Assembly: GCF_011045035.1 (NCBI RefSeq)
Contig: NZ_JAALAA010000009.1
Location: 62,001 to 126,000 of the forward strand
Source of the DNA: Nocardioides turkmenicus
Lineage (GTDB): Bacteria; Actinomycetota; Actinomycetes; Propionibacteriales; Nocardioidaceae
Direction: 5' to 3'
DNA length: 64,000 bases
The notes under the pieces are model-generated. The model was not told the DNA's origin. It did no database searches and was given only the letters and a program-made list of their open reading frames with translations. Position numbers and translations under genes: made by a program. Below, one piece after another: positions 8,306-17,095 of this stretch. Every line of letters starts with the position of its first letter. Position 1 is the first letter of the stretch.

Positions 8306-9832
8306 TCACTCGCTGCTGGCCGGGGCGTCCAGCGGGACGTACTCGTGGGCGGTGAGAGCCCCGTTGGTCTCCAGCTCGACCGACTGGAGGCCGACGGGCT
8401 CGCCGTCGGCGTAGGTGATCAGGGTGACCTCGGCGGTGCGGCGGATCTTCCCCATCGCGAAGGCGTACGCAGCACCACCCGTGGTGCCGTTGGTGTAGGT
8501 CCAGCCCACGTTGCCGTTCTCGCCGGTCACCGCGCTCGGTCCCAGGTGTACGTGGCGGTGGCCTCCGACGACGAGGGTGGCGCAGCCGCGGCGCAGGGTC
8601 TCGCGCCCGAGAGAGGGGTCGTGGACGAGGAGGGTGGCGACCGGCTTGCCCTCCTCCATCGAGTCGCAGGCGATGTCGGCCAGCTTCGAACCGGCCTCGG
8701 CGAAGCTGACCTCCTTCTCGTCGACCCAGTTGCCGAGGCCGCTGGTGCGCGGGTCGGGGACGCCGAGGAGCGTGGAGCCGCCGGGACCGTCGACGACCTC
8801 GCCGTCGAGGACGGTCCAGCCCTTCTTGGCCAGGTAGCTTCCGACCGTCGGACCGTGGTCGTGGTTACCGGTGACCGCCCACTTGTCCAGGCCGTCGCTC
8901 GCGTCGGTGAGCGAGTCGAGGGAGAAGGTCTCCCAGTCCGACCCGGTCGAGGTGTCGTCGCCGCCGTCGAGGATGCCGGTCGCACCACCCTCGTCGGCGA
9001 TCGCGCGGACCACCGCGTCCATGCCGACGTTGTCGTGGCGGTCGGAGACGAGGGCTGCGACGGTCTCGTCCTCCGCCGGCTCCCGCAGCTCCAGGTCCGG
9101 CACCTTCTCCACCACCTTCTCGTAGAAGGTGCGGCTGGAGTTGTAGGTGTCGACGGCGCTGGCCACCAGCCGCCGGGTCTGGTTCGCGTAGGCGTCGCCG
9201 CGCACCTCGACCCCGCTCAGCTCGTCGGGCACGGGGATCTCCGGGCCGAGGAAGTCCGCCAGCGGGGTCCAGTCTCCGGCGACCGGTCCGGCCTCCTTGT
9301 CGGCCGCGGGCGCTCCGGGCTCGCCCCATGGCTGCCAGATCGCGACGGCGAGCACCGCGACCGTGACCACACCGACGCCCGCGGTGGTGAGCCCGTGCCG
9401 GGTGCGGACCGCGTCTGCCGTACGTCTCCTCAGGTCGGCACGGCGTTCGGGGCCGGGCAGCCACCACATCAGCACTCCCCCGGCGACGATCGCCAACGAG
9501 ACCGCGGCGCCGCGGAGCACCGCCGCGCCGAGCATCGACTCGACCTGCTCCACCACGACGGCACGCTGCCCGTCGGGTGCCGAGCCCAGGACCGCGTAGC
9601 GCTCGAAGAGCTCGTCCATCGACCTCAGCTCGGTCTTGCCGAGAGTGACGTCGACGCCGACCGGGCCACCGACATCCAGACGTACGTCAGGAAGCACCGG
9701 CCCGGTGTGGATGATCGCCTTCCCCGACAGCGTCGGGCGCAGGACGGAGTCGTGACCGGCCAGGACCACCTGGCGTTCGCTGGACAGGAAGAGCCACGCG
9801 CTCACCGCCACGGCGAGCACGAGCCACAGCAC
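8306..9832 (-). CDS. membrane-anchored metallophosphoesterase
   Basis: Calcineurin-like phosphoesterase with an unusual N-terminal half. Hydrophobic segments at about residues 1-16, 104-124 and 146-167 flank a soluble loop, followed by a C-terminal extracytoplasmic phosphoesterase domain. Metal-binding motifs appear in order as SDRHDN (the DxH motif), DGGDD, GNHDHG and GGHRHVH. The substrate is unknown. The 508-residue reading uses the GTG at 9832, preceded by a GGGGCTGGGA purine-rich stretch. The in-frame sequence upstream has no ATG or GTG before it meets rlmB. It follows rlmB by about 50 bases and may be part of that operon. Confidence 0.78.
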   Translation of the reverse strand: MLWLVLAVAVSAWLFLSSERQVVLAGHDSVLRPTLSGKAIIHTGPVLPDVRLDVGGPVGVDVTLGKTELRSMDELFERYAVLGSAPDGQRAVVVEQVESMLGAAVLRGAAVSLAIVAGGVLMWWLPGPERRADLRRRTADAVRTRHGLTTAGVGVVTVAVLAVAIWQPWGEPGAPAADKEAGPVAGDWTPLADFLGPEIPVPDELSGVEVRGDAYANQTRRLVASAVDTYNSSRTFYEKVVEKVPDLELREPAEDETVAALVSDRHDNVGMDAVVRAIADEGGATGILDGGDDTSTGSDWETFSLDSLTDASDGLDKWAVTGNHDHGPTVGSYLAKKGWTVLDGEVVDGPGGSTLLGVPDPRTSGLGNWVDEKEVSFAEAGSKLADIACDSMEEGKPVATLLVHDPSLGRETLRRGCATLVVGGHRHVHLGPSAVTGENGNVGWTYTNGTTGGAAYAFAMGKIRRTAEVTLITYADGEPVGLQSVELETNGALTAHEYVPLDAPASSE

Positions 9833-9882
9833 TCCCAGCCCCGCCCAGACGGCGAGGCCACGAAGCAGACTGCGGCGGGAGG

Positions 9883-10839
9883 TCAGCGGCGCGCCTCCGC
9901 GACGGCGTAGAGCACGACCGACGCGGCGACGCCGGCGTTGAGGGACTCCACCGAGTTGGCCATCGGGATCGACACTATCTGGTCGCAGGTCTCCTGGACC
10001 AGGCGCGAGAGCCCGTCACCCTCGGCACCGACGACGATCACCAGCGGACCGTCGGCGAGCCCGTCGGGAGCGCCCAGCTCGGGCAGCGTGATGTCGCCCT
10101 CCATGTCGAGCCCGACGACCATGCAGCCGGCGTCCTGGTAGGCCTTGAGCTGCCGGGTCAGGTTGACCGTCTGGGCGACCGGGATCCGGGCCGCGGCGCC
10201 GGCGCTGGTCTTCCAGGCGGCGGCGGTCATGCCGGCCGCGCGCCGCTCCGGGATCACCACGCCGTGGGCCCCGAAGGCTGCGGCCGAGCGCACGATGGCG
10301 CCGAGGTTGCGCGGGTCGGTGACCTGGTCGAGGGCCACGATCAGCGGCTTCTCGCCGGTCTCGGCGGCGCGGTCGAGCAGGTCGTCGGCGTGGGCGTACT
10401 CGTAGGCGGGGATGCGCGCCGCCAGACCCTGGTGGCCGTTGAAACCGGTCAGCCGATCGAGCTCGACCTTGGTCACCTCGAGCAGCGAGATGCCCTTCTC
10501 GGAGGCGAGGAGGAACGCCTCGCGCAGCCGCCCGTCGCGCTCGGCGCCCTCGGCGACGTAGATGCCGTTGACCGGTACGTCCTCGCGCAGCGCCTCGACC
10601 ACCGAGTTGCGTCCGATGATCCACTCGGCGTCACCGGCGGCCCGCTTGCGCGGACCCTTGTTGGCCCGCTGCTCGGCGACCTGGGCCGCCTTGTGGGCCT
10701 TGTGGTAGGGCCGGTCCTTCGCCTTCGGCGTCGGGCCCTTGCCCTCGAGCCCGCGGCGGCGGTTGCCGCCGGACCCGACCTGGGCACCCTTCTTGCGTCC
10801 CTTCGCGATCGCGCCGCGACGCTGGGAGTTGCCTGCCAT
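9883..10839 (-). CDS. rlmB: 23S rRNA (guanosine-2'-O-)-methyltransferase RlmB
   Basis: SpoU-type 2'-O-methyltransferase that acts on 23S rRNA, 318 residues. The Lys/Arg-rich N-terminal extension of about 70 residues is common in actinobacterial members and probably binds RNA. EWIIGRNSVVEAL begins the substrate-binding domain. The knotted SAM domain shows motif 1 NLGAIVRSAAAFG, motif 2 VVGAEGDGLS and motif 3 IPMANSVESLNAGVA. The ATG overlaps the cysS stop codon by one base (TGATG), indicating translational coupling. The order ispF-cysS-rlmB matches M. tuberculosis. Confidence 0.93.
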   Translation of the reverse strand: MAGNSQRRGAIAKGRKKGAQVGSGGNRRRGLEGKGPTPKAKDRPYHKAHKAAQVAEQRANKGPRKRAAGDAEWIIGRNSVVEALREDVPVNGIYVAEGAERDGRLREAFLLASEKGISLLEVTKVELDRLTGFNGHQGLAARIPAYEYAHADDLLDRAAETGEKPLIVALDQVTDPRNLGAIVRSAAAFGAHGVVIPERRAAGMTAAAWKTSAGAAARIPVAQTVNLTRQLKAYQDAGCMVVGLDMEGDITLPELGAPDGLADGPLVIVVGAEGDGLSRLVQETCDQIVSIPMANSVESLNAGVAASVVLYAVAEARR

Positions 10840-12227
10840 CAGTTAACGCTCCATTTCGGACCCTCAGGGGTGTCCTCGATCTCGATCCCGGCGTCCTTGA
10901 GCCGGTCTCGCAGGGAATCTGCCCGGGCCCAGTCCTTGGCGGCACGCGCCTCCGCGCGCTCGTCCAGGACCGCTCGGACCAGTACGTCGAGTGCTTCGGT
11001 CAGCGCCGTGTCGTCGCCCTTCGTCGACCCCCATGCCGGGTCGGCGGGGTCGAGGCCGAGCACGTCCAGCATCCCGCGGACGGCGGCCGCCTCGGCGGCC
11101 GCGGACTCCCCGGCGGAGAGCCGGCGGTTGCCCTCGCGCACGGTGTCGTGCAGGACCGCGACAGCCCCCGGGGTGCCGAGGTCGTCGTCCATCGCCTCGC
11201 GGAACGCGTCCGGGACCTCGCCGGCCTCGGCCGAGCCCGCACGCTCGAGGAACGACTCGATCCGCTGGAACGCCGACGCCGCCTCGTCCAGGGCGGAGAA
11301 GGAGAACTCGACGTGGGACCGGTAGTGGGCCGCGACCAGGTAGTAGCGCAGCTCGATGCCGCGTACCTTCTTCAGGACCTCGGGGATCACCAGCGAGTTG
11401 CCCAGCGACTTCGACATCTTCTCGCCCGAGGTGGTGATCCAGGCGTTGTGGAGCCAGTAGCTCGCGAACGGCCGGCCGGCGGCGCGCGACTGCGCCTGCT
11501 CGTTCTCGTGGTGCGGGAAGCGCAGGTCGAGGCCACCACCGTGGAAGTCGAAGGCGGGGCCGAGGTATTTGCCGGCCATCGCCGAGCACTCGATGTGCCA
11601 CCCGGGACGTCCCAGGCCCCAGGGCGAGGGCCAGGAGGCGGTCTCCGGCTCGGAGACCTTCCGCCCCTTCCACAGCGCGAAGTCGCGCGGGTCGCGCTTG
11701 CCCCGCGGGTCGGCGTCGGCGGCGGCCTCCATGTCGTCGACCTTCTGCCCCGACAGCTCGCCGTAGGCGGGCCAGGAGCGCACGTCGAAGTACACGTCGG
11801 CCGAGCCGTCCTCCGCGGCGTAGGCGTGGCCCTTCGCGATCAGCTCCTCGATCAGCGCGATGATCTCGGGGATGTGGCCGGTGGCCAGTGGCTCGTAGGT
11901 CGGCCGGGCGACGTTGAGCGAGGCGTAGGCGGCGTCGAGCTCGCGGTGCATGTCGTAGGCCAGGTTGTACCAGGGGCGTCCCTGGTCGGCCGACTTCGCC
12001 AGGATCTTGTCGTCGATGTCGGTGACGTTGCGGATGAACGTGGTCTCGTAGCCGGACGCGCGCAGCCAGCGCTGCAGCACGTCGAAGTTCACTCCGCTCC
12101 GCACGTGCCCCACGTGCGGCTCGCTCTGCACGGTCAGACCACAGACGTAGAGCGACGCCTTGCCGGGCTGCAAGGGGGTGAAGTCACGTACTTCACGGGT
12201 CGCCGAGTCGTAGAGCCTGAGTGCCAT
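10839..12227 (-). CDS. cysS: cysteine--tRNA ligase
   Basis: Class I aminoacyl-tRNA synthetase that charges tRNA-Cys, 462 residues. Signatures are [18 protein letters not shown] in the Rossmann domain (first zinc Cys and HIGH-like HVGH), [19 protein letters not shown] and the KMSKSLGN loop. The full C-terminal anticodon-binding region is present, which separates it from the shorter mycothiol enzyme MshC. AGTCTA at 12234-12239 reads TAGACT on the minus strand, 6 bases before the ATG, so transcription may be leaderless. It is translationally coupled to rlmB. Confidence 0.96.
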   Translation of the reverse strand: MALRLYDSATREVRDFTPLQPGKASLYVCGLTVQSEPHVGHVRSGVNFDVLQRWLRASGYETTFIRNVTDIDDKILAKSADQGRPWYNLAYDMHRELDAAYASLNVARPTYEPLATGHIPEIIALIEELIAKGHAYAAEDGSADVYFDVRSWPAYGELSGQKVDDMEAAADADPRGKRDPRDFALWKGRKVSEPETASWPSPWGLGRPGWHIECSAMAGKYLGPAFDFHGGGLDLRFPHHENEQAQSRAAGRPFASYWLHNAWITTSGEKMSKSLGNSLVIPEVLKKVRGIELRYYLVAAHYRSHVEFSFSALDEAASAFQRIESFLERAGSAEAGEVPDAFREAMDDDLGTPGAVAVLHDTVREGNRRLSAGESAAAEAAAVRGMLDVLGLDPADPAWGSTKGDDTALTEALDVLVRAVLDERAEARAAKDWARADSLRDRLKDAGIEIEDTPEGPKWSVN

Positions 12228-12257
12228 GCCCCAAGTCTAGGGACGTAGCCGGTGAGT

Positions 12258-12740
12258 TCAGGATTCGCGACGCACGACGAGAGCGGTCGCGATGGCGGCG
12301 ACACCTTCACCTCGCCCGGTGAGCCCGAGACCGTCAGAGGTCGTGGCGGTCACCGTGACCGGCGCACCGGCAGCCGCGGACAGCGTCTGGTTGGCCTCGT
12401 CGCGCCGCGGACCGATCTTGGGCCGGTTGCCGATCACCTGGACCGCGACGTTCCCGATCTCGAAACCGGCCTCGCGGACCCGGCGTGCGGCCTCGGCCAG
12501 CAGCACCACTCCAGCGGCCCCGGCCCACTCGGGCTCGGAGGTGCCGAAGTTCGATCCGAGGTCGCCGAGCCCGGCGGCGGAGAAGAGCGCGTCGCAGCAC
12601 GCGTGGGCGGCCACGTCGCCGTCGGAGTGCCCGGCGAGACCCTGCTTCTCGTCAGGGAAGGCGAGGCCGGCGACATGCATCGGGACACCGTCGGCAAGGC
12701 TGTGTACGTCGGTGCCGATGCCGACCAGAGGAAGCTGCAC
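12258..12740 (-). CDS. ispF: 2-C-methyl-D-erythritol 2,4-cyclodiphosphate synthase
   Basis: Fifth enzyme of the MEP isoprenoid pathway, 160 residues, expected to act as a trimer. Metal ligands are seen in GIGTDVHSL (Asp and His) and in the His of the GHSDGDV segment. Other conserved segments are [28 protein letters not shown] and [14 protein letters not shown] near the C-terminus. The GTG start reads [15 protein letters not shown] and has GGGAG about 10 bases upstream. It lies 17 bases after the nirD-like stop on the same strand and upstream of cysS-rlmB. Confidence 0.94.
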   Translation of the reverse strand: MQLPLVGIGTDVHSLADGVPMHVAGLAFPDEKQGLAGHSDGDVAAHACCDALFSAAGLGDLGSNFGTSEPEWAGAAGVVLLAEAARRVREAGFEIGNVAVQVIGNRPKIGPRRDEANQTLSAAAGAPVTVTATTSDGLGLTGRGEGVAAIATALVVRRES

Positions 12741-12764
12741 GCTCCGCAGTCTCCCAGACAGGGC

Positions 12765-13127
12765 TCAGAGCAGCTTGCGGTGCCCGACGTGGATGATCCC
12801 GTCGACGACCCGCACCTCGTAGGCGGGGATGGACACGTGCGGGTCGTCCAGGCACTGCCCGGTACGCAGGTCGAACCCGTGGCGGTGCGCGGGCGAGGCC
12901 ACGAACGGCACCCCGTCGCGGACCCCGACGATGCCCTTGGCGATCACCGACGCCTTCGCGAACGGGTCGTGGTTGCCGAGCGCGTAGACGACGTCCTCGG
13001 GCATCCGGAAGATCGCGAGGGCCTGCCCGTGGACCAGTGCCGTGGCGCCGCGCTTCACCTCGAGCGCGTCGACCGGGCAGACGGGCTGCCACTCTCGGTG
13101 GTCGTCCCGCTGCGTCGCTGCACTCAT
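12765..13127 (-). CDS. nirD: NirD-like nitrite reductase small subunit (Rieske-fold)
   Basis: 120-residue Rieske-like protein resembling the small subunit of NADH-dependent nitrite reductase. It shares with E. coli NirD the pattern of ALVHGQALAIFR, ALGNHDPF, GIVGVRDGVPFVASP, DLRTGQC and YEVRVVDGIIHVG. As in NirD, the Cys and His ligands of a true Rieske cluster are not all present, so it probably binds no iron-sulfur cluster. No nirB large-subunit gene lies beside it, which is unusual. A GlnR-box-like sequence occurs about 100 bases upstream. Another Rieske-fold role is possible. Confidence 0.8.
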   Translation of the reverse strand: MSAATQRDDHREWQPVCPVDALEVKRGATALVHGQALAIFRMPEDVVYALGNHDPFAKASVIAKGIVGVRDGVPFVASPAHRHGFDLRTGQCLDDPHVSIPAYEVRVVDGIIHVGHRKLL

Positions 13128-13226
13128 GACGTCGCCGGCCCGAGCCGCTTCGTCGACATTCGTCGGGTCCTCCCTTCGGTGGATTTGAACGCTAGGGGGC
13201 GTCGTGGTCGGCTCCTGTTTCGCTGT

Positions 13227-13242
13227 GTTACGGGTGCGTAAA
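13227..13242. promoter_or_regulatory. candidate GlnR box between nirD and ispD
   Basis: Reads GTTAC-n6-GTAAA on the plus strand and TTTAC-n6-GTAAC on the minus strand. This is close to the actinobacterial GlnR consensus GTnAC-n6-GnAAC, with one mismatch in one half-site. nirBD is a classic GlnR target, so control of the minus-strand nirD gene is the more likely role. Confidence 0.4.
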
Positions 13243-13284
13243 CACCCGCGCCCGGCCGCTCGGCCGTCGCCTCCGGCGAACAGA

Positions 13285-13290
13285 TAGCCT
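13285..13290 (+). promoter_or_regulatory. candidate -10 element, leaderless ispD
   Basis: TAGCCT ends 6 bases before the GTG at 13297, the arrangement expected for a leaderless transcript. No good ribosome-binding site is seen apart from a GGGG run next to the start. Confidence 0.4.
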
Positions 13291-13296
13291 CCAGGG

Positions 13297-13989
13297 GTGC
13301 CCGCTGCTCTCGTACTCCTGGCCGCCGGATCCGGCACCCGTGTCGGAGCCGCCACCAACAAGGTGCTGCTCCCGCTCGACGGGTCCGAGGACCCGGCCTC
13401 CTCAGCTCTAGGCCTCTCGCTCCGGACCGCCCTCGAGGTGCCCGACGTCCACCGCCTCGTCCTGGTCGTACGCAGCGGCGACGAGGAGGCGGTCGCGGCC
13501 GTGGCACAGCCCCTGCTGGGCGAGCGCGAGGTCGCGATGGTCACCGGCGGGGCCACCCGGCACGCCTCCGAGCAGGCCGCGCTCGGGGTGCTCCGCGCCG
13601 ACATCGAGGCCGGCGAGGTCGACGTGGTCGCGATCCACGACACCGCCCGGCCGCTGGCCGCGCCCGAGCTCTACACCGCGGTCATCGGCGTCGCCCGCGA
13701 GCACGGGGGCGCCATCCCGGCCGCGCCGCTCACCCACCTCTCGGCGCGCGACCTCCAGCCGGTGGGTGGTGCTCTCGTCGGCGTACAGACACCGCAGGCG
13801 TTCCGGGCCGCCGAGCTCCTCGCGGCCTATGCCCAGGCCGCGGCCGACGGCTTCGACGGCACCGACACCGGCGCGACGCTGGAACGCTATGCCTCCGACG
13901 TACGCATCGTCGCCGTGCCCAGCTCGCCGCTGAACCTCAAGGTGACCTTCGCCGACGACCTGCGGGCGGCTTCGGCGCTGCTCGGCTGA
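13297..13989 (+). CDS. ispD: IspD-family MEP cytidylyltransferase carrying the CTP-binding half
   Basis: 230-residue nucleotidyltransferase of the IspD family (MEP + CTP to CDP-methylerythritol). The CTP site is intact: LLAAGSGTR at 7-15, Lys22 in [15 protein letters not shown] at 84-91, HDTARPL at 114-120 and NLKVT at 212-216. However, the region equivalent to the dimer beta-arm ([19 protein letters not shown], 141-159) is shortened. It lacks the TDTVK-like segment and the Arg that bind MEP phosphate in E. coli IspD (Thr140 and Arg157). Those elements are present in the adjacent convergent gene, which ends 5 bases away. It sits on the opposite strand from the ispF operon. Confidence 0.82.
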   Translation: MPAALVLLAAGSGTRVGAATNKVLLPLDGSEDPASSALGLSLRTALEVPDVHRLVLVVRSGDEEAVAAVAQPLLGEREVAMVTGGATRHASEQAALGVLRADIEAGEVDVVAIHDTARPLAAPELYTAVIGVAREHGGAIPAAPLTHLSARDLQPVGGALVGVQTPQAFRAAELLAAYAQAAADGFDGTDTGATLERYASDVRIVAVPSSPLNLKVTFADDLRAASALLG

Positions 13990-13993
13990 CGGG

Positions 13994-14593
13994 TCAGCTG
14001 CGCGACAGCGCCTCGAGCAGACGTACGTCGTCCTGCGACGTCACCCGGCGGCCGACCGGCGGCGCCTCGACCGAGACGACCGGGAACCGGCGCGCCAGGT
14101 CACCCGCGATCCGGGCGAAGTCGCCGGAGGGCCAGGCGTCGAGCGAGTCGACCACGGCGGGCGGGAGGACGATCGGCGAGGCGACCGAGACGAGCCCGGA
14201 ACGGTCGACGGTCTCGCCGAGCACCGGCACTCCGTCCTGGGCGGTGAGCTTCTTGACCGTGTCCGTGACCGGGCGTACGCCGACGACGACCGCCCCGCGG
14301 GCGACCGCGGTCCTGACGCAGTGGGCGATGAAGGCCGGCGGGGTCATCGGGCACAGCGAGTCGTGCAGGACCAGGGGCTCCTCGGCCGCCACGATCCCCT
14401 CCCAGGACGTGGTGAAGTCGACGGGGGTCACCCCGGACTCACCGAGGGACCAGGTGGCCGCGGCGACCAGCGCCTCACCGTGGATCAGCGCGAACGGCAG
14501 CGAGCCGCGCTCGTCGTCGGCGACGGCGCCGAGTGCCGGCGGAACCTCGGCGGTCTCGTCGATCTCGTCGTAGTCGGCGTAGGGGTCCTCCAT
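13994..14593 (-). CDS. divergent IspD-like protein lacking the CTP-binding loop
   Basis: 199 residues. The first 30 are acidic (MEDPYADYDEIDE...) and replace the glycine-rich CTP loop of IspD. The remainder still follows IspD: LVLHDSLCPMTPP at 74-86 matches HDAARP with the Arg lost. VRPVTDTVKKL at 106-116 and ETVDRSGL at 127-134 match the beta-arm with its Thr and Arg. GRRVTSQDD at 181-189 matches IKVTxxED with Arg for Lys. It occupies the place of ispD between carD and ispF in M. tuberculosis. It may be a partner subunit of the convergent IspD, or a degenerate paralogue. Confidence 0.7.
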   Translation of the reverse strand: MEDPYADYDEIDETAEVPPALGAVADDERGSLPFALIHGEALVAAATWSLGESGVTPVDFTTSWEGIVAAEEPLVLHDSLCPMTPPAFIAHCVRTAVARGAVVVGVRPVTDTVKKLTAQDGVPVLGETVDRSGLVSVASPIVLPPAVVDSLDAWPSGDFARIAGDLARRFPVVSVEAPPVGRRVTSQDDVRLLEALSRS

Positions 14594-14624
14594 GGGAGCC
14601 ACCGTAGCCACCCCAGAACGCGAA

Positions 14625-14652
14625 ACAGGCCCCGGGATCACCCGGAGCCTGT
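14625..14652 (-). terminator. carD terminator
   Basis: On the minus strand ACAGGCTCCGGG and CCCGGGGCCTGT form a 12-bp stem with one wobble pair and a TGAT loop, followed by TTTCGCGTTCT. It lies 20 bases after the carD stop and before the IspD-like gene, so carD is probably transcribed separately. Confidence 0.65.
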
Positions 14653-14672
14653 AACGCAGACCGAAACCAGCG

Positions 14673-15158
14673 TCAGCTGGCCAGCACCTCGTCGAGGAGG
14701 ACTTCAGCCTTGTCTTCGTTGGTGTGCTCGCACAGCGCGAGCTCCGAGACGAGGATCTGGCGTGCCTTCGCAAGCATGCGCTTCTCCCCGGCGGAGAGGC
14801 CACGGTCACGCTCACGACGCCACAGGTCACGCACGACCTCCGCGACCTTCATGACGTCGCCGCTGTGCAGCTTCTCCAGGTTTGCCTTGTAACGACGCGA
14901 CCAGTTGGTCGGCTCTTCGACGTGCTCCGCACGAAGCACCTCGAAGACTCGATCAAGCCCGTCCTTGTCTACGACGTCTCGAACTCCGACGAGCTCGAGG
15001 TTGTTGGCCGGAACACGCACTACGAGGTCCTGCTGAGCGATGATGCGGAGGACCAGATACTGCCGCTCCTCGCCCTTGATGGTGCGCATCTCGATGTCTT
15101 CGATGACGGCCGCGCCATGGTTCGGGTATACGACGGTCTCGCCGACGGTGAAAGTCAT
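14673..15158 (-). CDS. carD: CarD family transcriptional regulator
   Basis: Essential RNA-polymerase-binding factor in actinobacteria that stabilises the open complex, especially at rRNA promoters. The 161-residue protein starts [17 protein letters not shown], the RNAP-interaction domain that binds the beta subunit. The C-terminal helical DNA-binding part includes [13 protein letters not shown] and [23 protein letters not shown], with the conserved Trp that inserts at the upstream edge of the bubble. A GGAAGGGG ribosome-binding site lies about 11 bases before the ATG, so unlike many neighbours this mRNA has a leader. A hairpin terminator follows. Confidence 0.95.
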   Translation of the reverse strand: MTFTVGETVVYPNHGAAVIEDIEMRTIKGEERQYLVLRIIAQQDLVVRVPANNLELVGVRDVVDKDGLDRVFEVLRAEHVEEPTNWSRRYKANLEKLHSGDVMKVAEVVRDLWRRERDRGLSAGEKRMLAKARQILVSELALCEHTNEDKAEVLLDEVLAS

Positions 15159-15393
15159 ATTTTTAGGTACCCCTTCCTAGGACCATAAGTCTACCACGGA
15201 TCTTAGAATTCGGATTCCGCGTTTCTGCAGGTCAGGGCATTAATCTGGGGTTGACAGATCGACAAGTTGTGTGGTTCCGCGCGCGCAGGCCGGTGAAGAG
15301 TGGCAGCATGGCTGATTTCGAAACGGGGCCGAAATCTCGTCGTAGCCAGCCTGTTGTCCTGCGCGTGTCGGCGCAGTGCCCGATACTGCCGCC

Positions 15394-16239
15394 ATGGCGA
15401 ATGCATCGCAGAGCGCCCCCAAGACCATCTTCACCGTGTCGCCGCCTGCCCAGGATCAGGACCAGCAAGAGACGCAGCCCAGCGCGTCTGCCGTTCCTGA
15501 CGCCCCGGCGGGCCGCCAGAGCGTCATGGACAGGATCGGCAACTGGGCCCCGTTCCTCCTCGTCCGCTCCGCCCACCCCCGTCAGGCGGTGCTGACCGCC
15601 ATCGGCCTCTCGGTCGCCGCGGTCCTCGCCGGGCTGACGACCCGTGAGGTCACGCTGATCGCGGTCACCGTGCTCGTCGGCCAGGCTGTCCTCGGGTGGC
15701 ACAACGACCTCGTCGACCAGGCCGTCGACCGTCGTCACGAGCGCGAGGGCAAGCCGATCTCCGACGGCCGCCTCGAGGCCGGCGGCGTCTGGTTCGCGCT
15801 GTGCTGCGGCGTACTCCTGGTCATTCCGCTCTCGGTCACCTCGGGCACCGTCGCGGGCCTGTTCTACCTGGGTTCCCTGGTGATCGGGATGCTCGCCAAC
15901 GTACTGCTGCGCAAGGGCCTCTTCTCCTGGGTCCTGTGGGCGGCCGCCTTCGCCTGCTACCCCGGATACATCTCGTACGCCGGCTGGGCCGGCGAGTCCG
16001 CCGGCGGCCCTCCCCACTGGGCGATGGTCGCGCTCGCCGCGGCGCTCGGTGTCGGGGTGCACTTCCTGACCGCGCTATGGGGCCTGGTCGCCGACAACCA
16101 GGACGGCTGGACGTACCTGCCGCTCAAGGCCGGGCTGAAGCTCGGCGCCGGGAAGCTCCTCCTCGTCACGCTCGTCTACATCGCGCTCGTGGTCGGCGGG
16201 ATGCTGTACGTCGCGAGCGCTGTCGGACTGCGTGCGTGA
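15394..16239 (+). CDS. UbiA family prenyltransferase
   Basis: Integral membrane prenyltransferase of 281 residues with about 7-8 hydrophobic segments after a polar Ser/Gln/Pro-rich N-terminus of some 50 residues. The first Asp-rich motif is in GWHNDLVDQAVDRRHEREGK (NDxxDxxxD) near residues 114-133. The second appears as VADNQDGW near residue 233. The ATG at 15394 (MANASQ) is preferred over GTG/ATG codons just upstream because a GATACT hexamer lies 7 bases before it. The aromatic acceptor is unknown, and no menaquinone genes are adjacent. Confidence 0.8.
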   Translation: MANASQSAPKTIFTVSPPAQDQDQQETQPSASAVPDAPAGRQSVMDRIGNWAPFLLVRSAHPRQAVLTAIGLSVAAVLAGLTTREVTLIAVTVLVGQAVLGWHNDLVDQAVDRRHEREGKPISDGRLEAGGVWFALCCGVLLVIPLSVTSGTVAGLFYLGSLVIGMLANVLLRKGLFSWVLWAAAFACYPGYISYAGWAGESAGGPPHWAMVALAAALGVGVHFLTALWGLVADNQDGWTYLPLKAGLKLGAGKLLLVTLVYIALVVGGMLYVASAVGLRA

Positions 16240-16282
16240 CCCTTTTCCGAGATCAGGGGATCGGGCGGCTAGAGTGTCGCGC

Positions 16283-17095
16283 GTGACGACCAAGGTTATG
16301 CAGAAGCGGCTCGCGGTGACGGGCGCCCTCGTGGCCCTCGCCCTGCCCGCACTCACCGCCTGCAGCAGCTTCGACTACGCGACCGACCGGCCCAACGAGA
16401 TCACCCACGGCGGCTCGACGCTCGACGGTGCCATCCGGATCAACGCAGCTCGCATCGTGACCGCACAGGAAGGCTCCGGCGTCCTGGTCGGCACCTTCTC
16501 GCTCGACCCGGCGATCAACCCGGCCGTCGCCGGCGAGGCGCTGCCGTCGGTCACCTCGATCGCCACGGGCCCCGAGGCCAGCAAGACGGTCACGCCCGAG
16601 TCGTTCACCCCGATCGAGCTGCCCACCGCGGGCATCATCAACCTGGCCGACCCCGCCACCGGCGGCATCGCGGTCACCGGCGACTTCAAGCCCGGCGACA
16701 GCATCCCGATGACCTTCACCTTCTCCGACGGTGACGAGCGGACCATCTCGGTCCCGGTCGTGACCCAGTGCGGTCCGTACGCCGAGGTCGTCGCCGCCGA
16801 CGACGAGGCCGCCACCAAGCCCGCGAAGAAGGGCAAGAACGCCGAGGACCAGGCGTCCGAGGGTGCTGCTGCCACCGGTGAGGAGGCCTCGACCCTGCCG
16901 GCCGAGACCGCGACCGAGGACGAGCACGCGACCGAGGAGGAGCACGCCACCGAGGGCGAGCACGCCACGGAGACAGAGTCCGCCGCCGAGGGCGAGACCG
17001 AGGCGCACGGCGAGTCCACGGGCACCATCTCCGAGGACCCCTACTCGTGCGAGTTCCCGCCGGCCGCCCTCCCCGGCGCCGAGGAAGCTCACTGA
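16283..17095 (+). CDS. hypothetical lipoprotein with acidic repeat tail
   Basis: The N-terminus has Lys/Arg, a hydrophobic stretch and the lipobox LTAC at about residues 22-25, so it should be exported and lipid-anchored. The central domain of about 150 residues is of no family I recognise. From about residue 170 the protein becomes acidic and Ala-rich, with four imperfect repeats of the type ATExEHATE, and then a short Cys-containing tail. TAGAGT at 16270-16275 ends 7 bases before the GTG, suggesting a leaderless start. The stop codon overlaps the gpmA start by one base (TGATG), so the two are probably co-translated. Confidence 0.75.
   Translation: MTTKVMQKRLAVTGALVALALPALTACSSFDYATDRPNEITHGGSTLDGAIRINAARIVTAQEGSGVLVGTFSLDPAINPAVAGEALPSVTSIATGPEASKTVTPESFTPIELPTAGIINLADPATGGIAVTGDFKPGDSIPMTFTFSDGDERTISVPVVTQCGPYAEVVAADDEAATKPAKKGKNAEDQASEGAAATGEEASTLPAETATEDEHATEEEHATEGEHATETESAAEGETEAHGESTGTISEDPYSCEFPPAALPGAEEAH

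Noticed and set aside
10839..12227. Possibility that the synthetase-like gene is MshC, the mycothiol ligase.
   Set aside because: The protein has a full C-terminal anticodon-binding region and lies in the ispF-cysS-rlmB context, both pointing to CysS.
12765..13127. A functional Rieske iron-sulfur protein.
   Set aside because: The paired CxH and CxxH ligand motifs are not present; only a single CPV and SPAHRHGF segment remain, as in NirD-type proteins.
13994..14593. Calling the minus-strand IspD-like gene a pseudogene.
   Set aside because: The frame is intact for 199 codons, has a normal start, and retains several conserved motifs in the right order, so decay is not evident.
15252..15257. 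TTGACA as a -35 box for the UbiA-family gene.
   Set aside because: No -10-like hexamer lies 16-19 bases downstream, and the gene starts about 140 bases away.
16860..17040. The repetitive GAGCACGCCACCGAG stretch as a CRISPR-like or satellite array.
   Set aside because: It is coding sequence for the acidic repeats of the lipoprotein, in frame, with irregular spacing and no spacers.
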